Below, piece by piece: positions 42,946-52,422 of a DNA stretch of 64,000 nucleotides. The stretch is from Denitrificimonas caeni (lineage in GTDB: Bacteria > Pseudomonadota > Gammaproteobacteria > Pseudomonadales > Pseudomonadaceae). Both the position numbers and the translations under genes were made by a program. The first letter of the stretch is position 1, and every line of letters starts with the position of its first letter. The DNA is taken from NCBI RefSeq assembly GCF_905120345.1, contig NZ_CAJHOA010000001.1, positions 1 to 64,000 on the forward strand, read 5' to 3'. Under the pieces are notes generated by a model. The model searched no databases, was not told where the DNA came from, and saw only the letters and a program-made list of their open reading frames with translations.

Positions 42946-43764
42946 TTAGCCTTTAGCAACGTAGCGCTGCAGAATGTTGATCAATAGCAGTAGCACAAAA
43001 GAAACCACCAGCATCATTACGCCAATGGCAGTGGCGCCGACATAGTCGTATTGATCGAGCTTTACCATGATCAGTAGCGGCAATATTTCAGTCTTGCCAG
43101 GCATGTTGCCGGCGATGAAAATAACTGAACCGTACTCGCCAACACCGCGGGCAAAGGCCAAGGCAAAGCCGGTTAACCATGCGGGTAGTAAAGCGGGCAA
43201 CAGGACATAACGAAATACTTGTAACGGACGCGCACCTAAGCAAGTGGCTGCTTCTTCCAACTCACGTGGGATATCAGCTAACACGGGCTGAATGGTGCGA
43301 ACCACAAAAGGCAAGGTGACAAAGGTCAGGGCCAAGGTGATACCAAAGGGTGTGTAGGCAATGGCGATCCCTAGGTCGTTGGCAAAACGACCGACAAACC
43401 CATTTGGCGCATACAGTGCAGTGAGCGCAATACCGGCGACTGCCGTTGGCAAGGCAAATGGCAGGTCGATCATGGCATCAATTACCTTGCGACCTGGGAA
43501 GCGATAACGCACCAATACCCAGGCAAACAGCGTACCAATTACACCATTGAGTAAGGCGGCGATAAAGGCCGTACCAAAGCTGAGTTTGAGCGCCGCCAGT
43601 ACTCGTGGCGCGCTGATAATGGTGTAAAACTCGGACCAGCTCAGCTGCGATGCATAAATAAACATGCCGGCCAGTGGTAAAAACACCAGCAAACTGAGGT
43701 ACACCAAGGTGTAACCGAGAGTCAGACCAAAACCTGGAATGACGGGGGAGGTGCGTCGTGACAT
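42946..43764 (-). CDS. cysT: Sulfate ABC transporter permease CysT (CysU)
   Basis: The partner permease of CysW, 272 residues, six helices. The coupling motif is ELEEAATCLGARPLQVFRYV, followed by ALAFARGVGEYGSVIFIAGN. The N-terminus PGFGLTLGYTLVYLSLLVFL is typical of CysT. It is 71 bases downstream of sbp and nine bases upstream of cysW. With CysW it forms the transmembrane channel for sulfate and thiosulfate. Confidence 0.95.
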   Translation of the reverse strand: MSRRTSPVIPGFGLTLGYTLVYLSLLVFLPLAGMFIYASQLSWSEFYTIISAPRVLAALKLSFGTAFIAALLNGVIGTLFAWVLVRYRFPGRKVIDAMIDLPFALPTAVAGIALTALYAPNGFVGRFANDLGIAIAYTPFGITLALTFVTLPFVVRTIQPVLADIPRELEEAATCLGARPLQVFRYVLLPALLPAWLTGFALAFARGVGEYGSVIFIAGNMPGKTEILPLLIMVKLDQYDYVGATAIGVMMLVVSFVLLLLINILQRYVAKG

Positions 43765-43835
43765 AGTGACAGGCCTTATGCTTGTTTAAAAAAACAACCT
43801 ATTGCAGAACATAGGCTGTTGTGAATCTTACAAAA

Positions 43836-44840
43836 TTATTGCTCTTGATAGATCTGATCGAACACGCCACCATCATTAAAGAATTGCGTTTGCGCTGCCT
43901 GCCAACCCCCAAAAAAACCATCAATAGTGACCAGTTTTAACGGTGCAAATTGCTCAGCAAACTCTTTAGCGATCGCGGCATTACGTGGACGATAAAAATG
44001 TTCTGCAGCAATGCGTTGGCCAACATCGCTGTACAAGTATTGCAGATAGGCTTCAGCGACCACACGGGTGCCTTTGCGATCGACGTTGCGATCAACCACC
44101 GCTACCGGCGGCTCAGCTAAAATTGAGATGGATGGAGCAATGATCTCAAAGCTGTCAGCACCGTGCTCTTTCAAAGTTAAATAAGCTTCGTTTTCCCATG
44201 CCAGTAGCACATCACCCATGCCGTTATTGGTAAAGGTATTGCTTGCTGCCCGTGCGCCGCTATCTAAGACTGGCACGTTGGCGTACAGACGTTGCACAAA
44301 GTCCTGCGCCTGTTGCTCGCTGCCGAATGCTTGCTTGGCATAGGCCCAAGCGGCTAAAAAGTTCCAACGTGCGCCGCCTGAGGTTTTTGGGTTCGGTGTG
44401 ATCACACTAATCCCAGGTTTAACCAAATCACCCCAGTCTTGAATCTGTTTGGGATTGCCTTTGCGTACTAAAAACACAATCGTAGAGGTATAGGGTGTGC
44501 TGTCGTTAGGTAAGCGGTTTTTCCAGTCTTTAGCGAGCCAATTACCGCTACGGTGCAGCTCATCAATATCAACGGCTAACGCGAGAGTCACGACATCAGC
44601 GCGTAAACCTTCAGACACTGAGCGTGCTTGCTTGCCTGAGCCTGCGTGGGATTGTTGAACCTGTAAGGCCTCGTGGCCTTGCGCTTGCCAGTGTTGATTA
44701 AAGGCACGATTAAAATCGCTATAGAACTCACGAGTGGGGTCGTACGAGACATTGAGTAAGGTTTGTGCCTGCGCAGTAACAGCGACAGTCGCTAATAATA
44801 AACCTGTAAAAAAACTTAAACGGCGGCGATAAATTGACAT
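43836..44840 (-). CDS. sbp: Periplasmic sulfate-binding protein Sbp
   Basis: The substrate-binding protein of the sulfate importer. Signal peptide MSIYRRRLSFFTGLLLATVA with cleavage after AQA; mature protein begins near QTLLNVSYDPTREFY, the classic Sbp/CysP start. Binding-site segments include SHAGSGKQARSV and NPKTSGGARWNFLAAWAYA. The start at 44840 is chosen because AGGAAG is six bases upstream; the in-frame extension to 44885 lacks one. Length 334 fits. First gene of the sbp-cysTWA operon, divergent from lsfA across a region with four TTATTCTTT-like boxes. Confidence 0.95.
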   Translation of the reverse strand: MSIYRRRLSFFTGLLLATVAVTAQAQTLLNVSYDPTREFYSDFNRAFNQHWQAQGHEALQVQQSHAGSGKQARSVSEGLRADVVTLALAVDIDELHRSGNWLAKDWKNRLPNDSTPYTSTIVFLVRKGNPKQIQDWGDLVKPGISVITPNPKTSGGARWNFLAAWAYAKQAFGSEQQAQDFVQRLYANVPVLDSGARAASNTFTNNGMGDVLLAWENEAYLTLKEHGADSFEIIAPSISILAEPPVAVVDRNVDRKGTRVVAEAYLQYLYSDVGQRIAAEHFYRPRNAAIAKEFAEQFAPLKLVTIDGFFGGWQAAQTQFFNDGGVFDQIYQEQ

Positions 44841-45037
44841 GCTGTACTTCCTAAATAAAACCTTCACTAAAAAAAATTGACACAAAGGACTCGCGCATTC
44901 GCCAACAGCAGCATGTCAGTGCCGGCTCAGACAGATAGTGATTACCATGACTTGAAATAGAGAGAAGCATGATGCGTCCTTAATACCAATACGCCGGTTA
45001 GTGTTGGCGTTAGGGTGCTTATCATAGGCGCTATCGC

Positions 45038-45143
45038 TTATTCTTTAAAATACTGTTTTGTGATTCTCTTATTCTTTAATTGAATTAGAGAGTAAAAGAT
45101 TGCTTATTCTTTTTAGTTATAGATAAATGATTTTATATTCTTT
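45038..45143. promoter_or_regulatory. Four TTATTCTTT-type boxes, candidate CysB sites between sbp and lsfA
   Basis: TTATTCTTT at 45038-45046, 45069-45077 and 45104-45112, and ATATTCTTT at 45135-45143. Spacings are 31, 35 and 31 bp, about three helical turns. The region between 44841 and 45203 has no gene and separates the sulfate importer operon from lsfA, both sulfur-starvation genes in pseudomonads. CysB sites in enterics contain TTATTC-like half sites, so a shared CysB-controlled regulatory region is likely, though not proven. Confidence 0.6.
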
Positions 45144-45203
45144 TATTGATGATCAGGGTTGTAGCATAGTAATTGCCACTGACACATTACTGAGGAAGCA
45201 CCC

Positions 45204-45842
45204 ATGAGTATTCAATTAGGCGATACCGCACCCGATTTCAAACAAGATTCAAGCGAAGGATTGATTAGTTTCCATGAGTGGTTGGGCGACAGCTGGGGCG
45301 TGTTGTTCTCGCACCCCGCCGACTTCACCCCGGTATGCACCACTGAGCTGGGCTTTACCGCTAAGCTTAAAGATGAGTTTGCGGCACGCAATGTTAAGGC
45401 GATTGCTTTATCGGTTGATCCAGTGGATTCGCATCATGAGTGGATTAAAGATATCAATGAGACGCAAAACACTAGAGTGAATTTCCCGATCTTGGCTGAT
45501 GACGATCGTAAAGTATCTAATCTCTATGATCTGATTCACCCAAATGCCAGCAATACTTTAACCGTACGCTCACTGTTTATTATTGATCCCAATAAAAAAG
45601 TGCGTTTAACCATTACTTATCCAGCCAGCACGGGTCGTAACTTCCACGAGATTTTACGAGTGATCGACTCACTGCAACTGACTGATAACTATAAAGTGGC
45701 AACGCCAGCCAACTGGCAGGACGGGGAAGAGGTGGTGATAGTGCCATCGATTCAAGATAAAGCCGAGTTGGAGGAGCGTTTCCCTAAAGGCTATCGTGCA
45801 GTCAAACCTTACCTGCGTCTGACTCCACAACCCAACCGTTAA
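45204..45842 (+). CDS. lsfA: 1-Cys peroxiredoxin LsfA (Prx6 type)
   Basis: A cytoplasmic thiol peroxidase of the Prx6 class, 212 residues. The peroxidatic Cys45 is in HPADFTPVCTTELG; there is no second conserved resolving cysteine. The long C-terminal extension (VVIVPSIQDKAELEERFPKG, RAVKPYLRLTPQP) is diagnostic of Prx6/LsfA. In pseudomonads lsfA is induced by sulfate starvation and peroxide. Its placement divergent from sbp, across the TTATTCTTT boxes, supports that regulation here. GAGGAAG precedes the ATG by about eight bases. Confidence 0.95.
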   Translation: MSIQLGDTAPDFKQDSSEGLISFHEWLGDSWGVLFSHPADFTPVCTTELGFTAKLKDEFAARNVKAIALSVDPVDSHHEWIKDINETQNTRVNFPILADDDRKVSNLYDLIHPNASNTLTVRSLFIIDPNKKVRLTITYPASTGRNFHEILRVIDSLQLTDNYKVATPANWQDGEEVVIVPSIQDKAELEERFPKGYRAVKPYLRLTPQPNR

Positions 45843-45854
45843 GTTAGTCAGTCG

Positions 45855-45885
45855 CGCGGCTGCACACAAGCACTGTGCGGCCGCG
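45855..45885 (+). terminator. GC-rich hairpin after lsfA
   Basis: CGCGGCTGCACA (45855-45866), seven-base loop, TGTGCGGCCGCG (45874-45885): 12 pairs with one wobble. No T-run follows. It ends ten bases before the ribosome-binding site of the next gene and may attenuate read-through. Confidence 0.55.
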
Positions 45886-45908
45886 GTATCTTGATAAGGA
45901 GAGCGCTG

Positions 45909-46493
45909 ATGCGCAATAACACTGAACTGCGTTATTTGATCGTGCCGGGCTGGCAAGGCTCGCCTGCTGAACACTGGCAGTCGCATTGGCAGCAGGTGTT
46001 GCCGCAATGTGCGCGGGTTGAGCAAGATGATTGGCTGCTGCCGCAACGCCACGCTTGGGTTGCCGAGCTTGAACAGCAGATTGCGATCGATCAACGCCCA
46101 GTGCTGTTGATTGCCCATAGCTTAGGCTGCGTCACGGTTGCGCATTGGGCGGCGCAGGCCTCTTCTGATTTGCTGGCGCGGGTACGTGGTGCTTTATTGG
46201 TGGCACCGGCTGATGTCGAGCGCCAAGATTGTCCGGCCGCCTTGCGTAACTTTGCGCCTATACCAAATGCTGATTTGCCCTTTCCAAGCGTGCTGGTAGG
46301 GTCCAGTAATGATCATGCCGCCGATGCACAGCGAGCCTTACAGTTTGCCCAGCAGTGGGGCAGTGAAGCGGTTATCTTGCCTAACGTTGGCCACATTAAT
46401 GTGTGCTCAGGTCATCAGCGCTGGGAACAAGGGTTTGCTTGGTTATATCAGTTGCAAGAGCGTAGTGACCTTGGCGACCAGCGTCGAGCTTGA
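45909..46493 (+). CDS. RBBP9/YdeN-family alpha/beta hydrolase
   Basis: A small serine hydrolase of 194 residues. The N-terminus LRYLIVPGWQGSPAEHWQSH is the family signature. The nucleophile Ser is in LLIAHSLGCVTVAHWA, an acidic residue lies in VGSSNDHAAD and the catalytic His in NVGHINVCSG, so the triad is complete. AAGGAG lies eight bases before the ATG at 45909. Homologues are carboxylesterases of unknown physiological role. It follows lsfA by 66 bases on the same strand and may be partly co-transcribed. Confidence 0.9.
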   Translation: MRNNTELRYLIVPGWQGSPAEHWQSHWQQVLPQCARVEQDDWLLPQRHAWVAELEQQIAIDQRPVLLIAHSLGCVTVAHWAAQASSDLLARVRGALLVAPADVERQDCPAALRNFAPIPNADLPFPSVLVGSSNDHAADAQRALQFAQQWGSEAVILPNVGHINVCSGHQRWEQGFAWLYQLQERSDLGDQRRA

Positions 46494-46555
46494 CCTTAGA
46501 GTCACAAGCCTATGGGCCGCGTTAAACTTCTGCTAAGCCTACCGTTGCTCGCGCA

Positions 46556-48118
46556 TTAGGATAATGCAGAGATTGCCGTCTCTGGGCGATAGCCGATTCT
46601 AAAACCGCCCCAGTGCTTACCATGCACGTAAATAGGTACAGAAATATCATGCATATGCTCACCAGTCTCACGGATGTAGGTTTGCAACAGCAAAGGCTTT
46701 TGATGGTTGCCACAGCGCGCACCGACCCTATCATTAAAAATGCGTTTGGTTCGGTTATGTAAGTAGTCGTGTTGGTAATCGCCGGTCAGCGGCTGGCTGT
46801 AGACCAGATTGTGGGTCGGAATATAACCTTCGGGGGTGATGCCAATAGCGAAGACGGTATTGCTATTGTGCTTGAGGATGGGTTCTTGAATGGCGCTGAA
46901 CACCTTGTCGGTATATTTATCGAAGGCAGTGCTGTATTTCTTGGGATTGGTATTGGCAATCTCTTTATAGTTGCGATCAAACAATGCCGACTGGCTGATG
47001 CTGCCCAGTTCAATATCATGCTCAAATTGCGCGCTAATCTTTTGCGCCGCATCTTGCGCTAAGTTGTAAATCTGTTGGTGGTAGTCTGAGAGGCTGACCT
47101 CAGAAAGCTTTTCACTGATGTCTTCTGTTTGGCCTTCTAGTAATACGGCTGATTTGCTCAGCTGGGCTGTTTGCTGATCACTGTCAGAAAGATTCTGGCG
47201 GATTTGCGCCACTTCTTTGAAAAGTTCATCAAGCTGTAAGCGGTTGCTTTGTGTACCGCTAGCAATATTGGCGACTTGCTGCTCAACCTTGATAGCCAGT
47301 TCGGTGATATTAATCAGTTGCGCACCGGCATTCTCGACTAATTGCACGCTACTGTTTAGGTCGGTAATGAGTTTATGTTGCTGAGCGGCGACATCATTGG
47401 TGTGTTGTTGAATATCTTGCACCATGCTTTCCACTTCTTTGGTCGCTGTCGCCGTACGGCTGGCTAAGCCGCGCACTTCATCAGCGACTACGGCAAAGCC
47501 GCGGCCATATTCACCGGCACGTGCTGCTTCAATGGCGGCGTTTAAGGCGAGTAAGTTGGTTTGGCTAGCAATTCCTTGGATGACAGACGCCACCTGCTGG
47601 ATTTCACGGCTGCGTTGGCTGAGGTTATCAATTAAGGCACGACTGTTATTGGCTTGCTGTGCTAGCGCTTGAATACTAAATGTGGCTTTTTCTAGACCGC
47701 TTTGACCCGATTGGCTGTTGCTGCGCACCGCGCTGGCGGCGCTTAGGCTTTGCTCGCTCAGTTGTGCCGTCGCTTCTTCAGTGCTGATCATTTGCCCTGC
47801 GTTGCTTTCAATGCGTTGCGCTGAGTTGACGAGGGAAATCAGTTTTTGTTTGAGCTGTTGAGCCGCATGGCTGACACCGGCTGCTGTTAATGCGCTGGCG
47901 GTAGTGGCATGGGATAAGTGCCGCGCTAACTCGGTGGTCTTATCGTCGTTGCCCGAGGTCGCAATCAATGCAGCTGGGCGTTGCAGCAAAGGGAGTACAA
48001 AAATAGGAATTAATAAGAGAGCGCTGGCCCACAGCGGTGCATCCAGCCGCCATAAAACGGCAAGAGCAATAACACTGCTAATTTGTAAAGCAAGGGTGAT
48101 AGATTTGCAATAATTCAT
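46556..48118 (-). CDS. Methyl-accepting chemotaxis protein with cytosolic C-terminal domain
   Basis: A chemoreceptor of 520 residues. Two short N-terminal helices (about 8-24 and 28-46) anchor it, but there is no periplasmic ligand domain between them. The signalling domain has the highly conserved hairpin tip [20 protein letters not shown] flanked by coiled coils. After it come about 130 extra residues with a globular C-terminal domain ([40 protein letters not shown]) as in a subset of pseudomonad receptors. That domain probably senses an intracellular or redox cue. Whether it controls flagellar or other behaviour cannot be judged from this window. Confidence 0.9.
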   Translation of the reverse strand: MNYCKSITLALQISSVIALAVLWRLDAPLWASALLLIPIFVLPLLQRPAALIATSGNDDKTTELARHLSHATTASALTAAGVSHAAQQLKQKLISLVNSAQRIESNAGQMISTEEATAQLSEQSLSAASAVRSNSQSGQSGLEKATFSIQALAQQANNSRALIDNLSQRSREIQQVASVIQGIASQTNLLALNAAIEAARAGEYGRGFAVVADEVRGLASRTATATKEVESMVQDIQQHTNDVAAQQHKLITDLNSSVQLVENAGAQLINITELAIKVEQQVANIASGTQSNRLQLDELFKEVAQIRQNLSDSDQQTAQLSKSAVLLEGQTEDISEKLSEVSLSDYHQQIYNLAQDAAQKISAQFEHDIELGSISQSALFDRNYKEIANTNPKKYSTAFDKYTDKVFSAIQEPILKHNSNTVFAIGITPEGYIPTHNLVYSQPLTGDYQHDYLHNRTKRIFNDRVGARCGNHQKPLLLQTYIRETGEHMHDISVPIYVHGKHWGGFRIGYRPETAISALS

Positions 48119-48283
48119 GAGCGCAATGGGCCTTATTCGGACAGGTAAAACAAAAGTTATAGTTGTTGGTATTTTGTTTAATTGCTGAATCGTATTGCGT
48201 CATAGTGAGTGGCTAAATGCCATTGCACTTTAGTTGCTAGTCGACGCACTTTAGTCTTGAAGAGGGCTGAGCGCAGCGTTTTA

Positions 48284-49153
48284 TCAGTTTGACGAGCGAT
48301 TAAGACGTGGCAATTTATTGGACAGTGTTTTGAGGTAGGCTAGACGCTCATAGCACAACGTGATCTCACCGCTGTGCATATTGTACCAACTGTCGGGTGT
48401 GCCACAGGCGGTGATACGCAAGCTGAGCTCGCGCGGTAAGGCAAAAAACTCGCTGGCCCGTTTGGCCAACGCTTCCAGTTCGCCACTGGCTTTGACTTTA
48501 TCTAATAGATCTTTACCCCCCTCCAAATGCTCAGGCGGAGTGTCGTATATCACCTGGATACGGTGTTGAACGGGTTGATTGGGCTCACGTTTAAAGTGCT
48601 CTCGAAACCATAACGCTGCATATTTGGCTTGCTCGTATTCGTCTTGACAATAAAAGGCTCGCTCTTCTGGGAGCCCAGTGACCTCGATAATCCATTCAAG
48701 GTTTTTAGGGTCACTGCCATAGGCTAAACAGGCGATATTATAAAAACGCTGTTCATCAAGCGCATGACTGTCCCAGGCGTATATTTCTTCTGCAGGTTGT
48801 TTCGCACGTTGCCACTCTAGACGCCAGTAATCCGCTACATCGAGCAGGCGTAATGGAAAATCAGGTATTTGCTGGCGATCGTAAATTAAAAACAAGCCAA
48901 TGAAGCCTAACTGATCGGCAGCATCCTCCTCGCGCCCGAGCACCGGCAGCTTTAATTCGTGAATCAGCAGGTGACCCATTTCATGCAACAATGTGAACTC
49001 AGCATTGGTAGTGATAAAACGCAATTGCTCGATACTGGCGGGTACCTCTAATACTGCACTCTGCGTTAAAGACGGGCTGAGTATTACGCATAGCGCTATC
49101 AATAGGCGCAAACGCAGTTGCTTGCAAAGAGACGTCAGCCAAGAGTCGGGCAT
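48284..49153 (-). CDS. DUF4344-family putative metallopeptidase, exported
   Basis: A 289-residue protein with a signal peptide (about residues 1-32, LLIALCVILSPSLTQS). The zinc motif is HEMGH in EFTLLHEMGHLLIHELKLPV, followed by EEDAADQLGF as a likely third-ligand region, as in DUF4344 proteins. Three cysteines are scattered in the body. No characterised substrate exists for the family. Its start lies inside the end of the PPK2-family gene (19-base overlap), so translation is probably coupled to it. Confidence 0.82.
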   Translation of the reverse strand: MPDSWLTSLCKQLRLRLLIALCVILSPSLTQSAVLEVPASIEQLRFITTNAEFTLLHEMGHLLIHELKLPVLGREEDAADQLGFIGLFLIYDRQQIPDFPLRLLDVADYWRLEWQRAKQPAEEIYAWDSHALDEQRFYNIACLAYGSDPKNLEWIIEVTGLPEERAFYCQDEYEQAKYAALWFREHFKREPNQPVQHRIQVIYDTPPEHLEGGKDLLDKVKASGELEALAKRASEFFALPRELSLRITACGTPDSWYNMHSGEITLCYERLAYLKTLSNKLPRLNRSSN

Positions 49154-49965
49154 AATTTATCAAGATCCTCCAAGGCAAAAGGAAGTTTGGGCTGTGGCCA
49201 TTGTAGGTCCAGTGACTCGAGTTTTTGAGCCATTAAACTGCAAAACAGTAAATTGCGTAGCGGTTTATTATTGGCTGGTAAAATATGCCAAGGGTGCGAG
49301 GCTGTACTACTTTGCATAAAGGCTTGATTCCAGTTACTTTGAATGGCGTCAAAACACTGGTGACCGGTTAAATCTGCGACCGATACTTTCCAGTGTTTTT
49401 CTGGATTAATAAAGCGTTGCTGTAGACGACTTTTTTGTTCATCTTTAGAAATATGTAAATAGACTTTAAGCAAATGGATATTTTTTTCAGCCAATTGTGC
49501 TTCAAACTCAAGTAGCTGTTGCAAGCGTCCAGCGGCTTGGCTGTCATCAATATAGCCATCAGCTAAATCACTGACTAAGCCTTCATAGGGGGTGCGGTTA
49601 AATACAGTGAGCGTGCCTGGCGTGGGCAATTGTTCGCGGTAACGCGCTAAAAAGTTTTCACGACGCTCAAGCTCAGTGGGTTTTTGAAAGTCACTGACAC
49701 GTACACCTTGCGGATTAAGGCCACGTAGGCTGTTTCGAATCACGCCATCTTTTCCTGAGCAGTCTGGACCTTGTAGCCAGACTAAAATAGCCTGGTTTTT
49801 ATTGGCCCAGAGCAGTTGTTGCTGGCGATCTAAGCCGTTACGTACTGTTTTTAGACGAATATCGGATTCTTGCGTGCTCAAGTCGAAATCGCGGGCAGGA
49901 TCGAGCGATAGTCCTGTGTCGGAGCGGTAAAAACATTGTTGTAGTACGGAATCGGCGAGCCGCAT
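49135..49965 (-). CDS. PPK2-family polyphosphate kinase
   Basis: A P-loop kinase of the PPK2 family, 276 residues, which moves phosphate between polyphosphate and nucleotides. Walker A is LQGPDCSGKDGVIRNSLRGL; the lid-type segment DFQKPTELERRENFLARY and the Walker B-like FNRTPYEGLVSDLADGYI are recognisable variants of PPK2 motifs. The nearby ending is typical (SHPWHILPANNKPLRN). Some motif residues deviate from the consensus (NRTPYEG where DRSWY is usual), so the nucleotide preference is unclear. It starts one base after yejK and overlaps the DUF4344 gene. AAGGA before the ATG. Confidence 0.88.
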   Translation of the reverse strand: MRLADSVLQQCFYRSDTGLSLDPARDFDLSTQESDIRLKTVRNGLDRQQQLLWANKNQAILVWLQGPDCSGKDGVIRNSLRGLNPQGVRVSDFQKPTELERRENFLARYREQLPTPGTLTVFNRTPYEGLVSDLADGYIDDSQAAGRLQQLLEFEAQLAEKNIHLLKVYLHISKDEQKSRLQQRFINPEKHWKVSVADLTGHQCFDAIQSNWNQAFMQSSTASHPWHILPANNKPLRNLLFCSLMAQKLESLDLQWPQPKLPFALEDLDKLCPTLG

Positions 49966-49966
49966 A

Positions 49967-50974
49967 TTAATCCTTATTGCGCTGGAGTTGATCTTTAAGC
50001 TGGGTTGGCAGTTGACGAATAATTAACATATCGCGGGCTTCATCATATTCAACTTTAGAACCAAGCAGGTGCGACTCGAAGCTAATCGAGATGCCTTCGG
50101 CACGACCAGTAAAACGATGGAAAGCATTTAAAGTGCGCTTGTCAGCAGGGATTTCTGGGGATAAGCCGTAATCTTTATTACGAATATGGTTGTAAAAGGC
50201 TTTCGGGTTATCTTCATCGAGAACTTCCGATAAACCTTCAATACTCACCCCTTCACCCCGCTTGGTTTGACTATTGGCATAGCTGATTAGGCTGTTAGTT
50301 TTTTCCCGAGCTTGTTCTTCGGGTAAGTCTTCACTTTCCACAAAGTCACTAAAGGCTTTCAGTAGTGTACGGGTTTCACCTGGGCCGTCGACGCCGTCTT
50401 CGCAGCCTAAAAAGTCACGAAAGCCATCGATGACTTTTTTACCGTTTTTGCCCTTAAGGTATGAAATATACTGCTTGGACTGGTTATTGTTTTGCCATTC
50501 AGACAGGTTGATCCGTGTGCCTAAATGGATCTGGCTAAGATCAAGGTGGCGTGCTGAGTTAATCTCAAGGCCCTCAGTGATGACCATGCCTTCGCTGTGT
50601 TGCAGGATGACGATACTTAAGTAGTCAGTCATTCCTTGCTGATAATGGGCAAATAACACGTGCCCAGAGAGGGTGATATCAGCCTCGTCCAGATGTTTTT
50701 TTAGGTGTTCAATAGCGTGTTGGCTAAACTGGGTGAAATCAATTTTCTCCGCGAGATAGTCGGCCAGCCAATTTTGTAATGGCGCTGCAGAGCTATCTGC
50801 TTGGAAAAAGCCCCATGCTTTGCTCGGTTTACTGTTGTAGCTGTCATTGATGTCCGCTAATAAATGCTCTAAATCGTTACCTAGCGACAGACTTTCACTG
50901 CGAGTGCGCAGCACGGCAGCGCTGTCATCTGGTTTTTTATCAATAAAATGAACAATACAGTGATGAATGGGCAT
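49967..50974 (-). CDS. yejK: Nucleoid-associated protein YejK (NdpA)
   Basis: A 335-residue spermidine-nucleoid-associated protein of the 37 kDa NdpA family. The N-terminal [14 protein letters not shown] and C-terminal pieces such as [20 protein letters not shown] and [16 protein letters not shown] are family signatures. It binds the nucleoid; its precise role is not known. AAGG lies nine bases before the ATG. It heads the yejK-PPK2-DUF4344 run, with one base to the next gene. Confidence 0.93.
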   Translation of the reverse strand: MPIHHCIVHFIDKKPDDSAAVLRTRSESLSLGNDLEHLLADINDSYNSKPSKAWGFFQADSSAAPLQNWLADYLAEKIDFTQFSQHAIEHLKKHLDEADITLSGHVLFAHYQQGMTDYLSIVILQHSEGMVITEGLEINSARHLDLSQIHLGTRINLSEWQNNNQSKQYISYLKGKNGKKVIDGFRDFLGCEDGVDGPGETRTLLKAFSDFVESEDLPEEQAREKTNSLISYANSQTKRGEGVSIEGLSEVLDEDNPKAFYNHIRNKDYGLSPEIPADKRTLNAFHRFTGRAEGISISFESHLLGSKVEYDEARDMLIIRQLPTQLKDQLQRNKD

Positions 50975-51061
50975 GTGGTTATAACCTTTATGGTAAAAAG
51001 CTGCGATCTCACTGTAGACGTTGCAAACAGTGAAATCGCAGCTATAAGCGGTGATGTTGAG

Positions 51062-52393
51062 CTATTGAGTGGTGTTTGTCTGCGCTTTAAGCTGCTGTAA
51101 GCGCTGTAAAACATAGCGGACATGCAAATGCAGTTCATATAACTCATTGGTGTAAGACAGCGGTACTTCAACTTTAGCCAGCTCATCTTGCATCTGCGTC
51201 AGACGCTCAATTTCGCTATCAAGATGTTGTGGCAAAGTGTCGTTAGTCAGCTGTCTATCAACGTCTCTTAGATATTTATACCAGCGGTAAATACGCGCAC
51301 GAATCCGCCAGCGATAGATGGGACCGGCTACTTTAAACAGGGGGAATAACAACACCAGTAAAGGAATTACTAAAATAATATAGCGGTCGGCAAGTGAAGC
51401 AATTCTAAAAGGTAGATAGCGTTGCAACAACGGTAAGCCTTTATTATGAAAGTACTCTGCTTCTCTGAGCTTGGTGAAATCATGCGGTAAGTTTTGCGGC
51501 CATGTGTCAGGTGCATCAATCAGCGTACCGTACTTCATCACTTCTTGTGCTGCGGCTAAGAGCAATGCGCTTAGTGCTGGATGAAACGACTGATTGGCCA
51601 TTAGCATCGCAACTGGACTGAGTGTCGTCGTATCGTGATTGGGTTGATTCGTCGCCAGATTAAGCAAGCCTTGACCCACTTCAATCTCAGTAATAAACGG
51701 CAGGCGGGCGCGATAAGCGGCGGCTTGATTAAAATTGACCAGTTGTAGCGCGCCGTGACTGGCGGCCTCCTGAATTAAGCTACTTTCGGCTGGACCTAAA
51801 AAGAATGCGGCATCCAGTTGCTGGTCGAGCAGGGCCCTTAGCGCTTTTTTGCCACTGAAAGATTGCCAGTTGGCGGGTAGATTGTGATTGTCTATTTGGT
51901 TGGCGGCCAGCATCGGGTCAACCATCATGCGAATGCCGCCTTTGGCTGTCCCTACAGCTGTGCGCAAGGGGATGAGGTCATTGACGGTATTGATCTCAAT
52001 GCCTTCACGAACAAATAGCCAGAGCGGCTCTTGATAGACAGCGCCAAGATTATAGAGTTGATCGCGTTGTGCTTGGTTGAGCTCGAGCTCTTGGCCGCTT
52101 TGCATCAGAGCAAGCTGTATACCGCTGTTCTTATCGAGCAAGCGTTCGGTGTTTTCGCGTGAGCCTTTGCTATTGATCAGTTTAAGCTCAAAGCCTTCTT
52201 TGGCCAGTTCGAAACGTAGTTTTTCTGCAAACTGGGCATAGCCGCCGCCGGCGTTGCCGGTGCTCATCGTGGCGTGCATCGGCGGTGGTGGCGCCACAAA
52301 ATAAAATAAGGCTGCGACCAAAGCGGCTAAAACAGGTACCAACCAGAGGTTGGCACGTAACATAATAGAGAGATCTTGCAGAATACGATTCAT
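51062..52393 (-). CDS. TAXI-family TRAP-type solute-binding protein, membrane anchored
   Basis: A 444-residue periplasmic binding protein of the TAXI (TRAP-associated extracytoplasmic immunogenic) family. An N-terminal helix (LWLVPVLAALVAALFYFVAP) is followed by the diagnostic MSTGNAGGGYAQFAEKL and the GLQLALMQSGQEL-like region, then a second helix (YIILVIPLLVLLFPLF, about 345-365) and a cytoplasmic coiled tail. No TRAP membrane subunit gene is next to it. Such tailed forms may act as sensors rather than transport parts. The start at 52393 is set by AGGAAG upstream. It starts only 29 bases after the cbrB stop and is probably co-transcribed with cbrAB. Confidence 0.85.
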   Translation of the reverse strand: MNRILQDLSIMLRANLWLVPVLAALVAALFYFVAPPPPMHATMSTGNAGGGYAQFAEKLRFELAKEGFELKLINSKGSRENTERLLDKNSGIQLALMQSGQELELNQAQRDQLYNLGAVYQEPLWLFVREGIEINTVNDLIPLRTAVGTAKGGIRMMVDPMLAANQIDNHNLPANWQSFSGKKALRALLDQQLDAAFFLGPAESSLIQEAASHGALQLVNFNQAAAYRARLPFITEIEVGQGLLNLATNQPNHDTTTLSPVAMLMANQSFHPALSALLLAAAQEVMKYGTLIDAPDTWPQNLPHDFTKLREAEYFHNKGLPLLQRYLPFRIASLADRYIILVIPLLVLLFPLFKVAGPIYRWRIRARIYRWYKYLRDVDRQLTNDTLPQHLDSEIERLTQMQDELAKVEVPLSYTNELYELHLHVRYVLQRLQQLKAQTNTTQ

Positions 52394-52422
52394 GGGCGCT
52401 TCCTGTGCAGCAGGCGTCGTTA

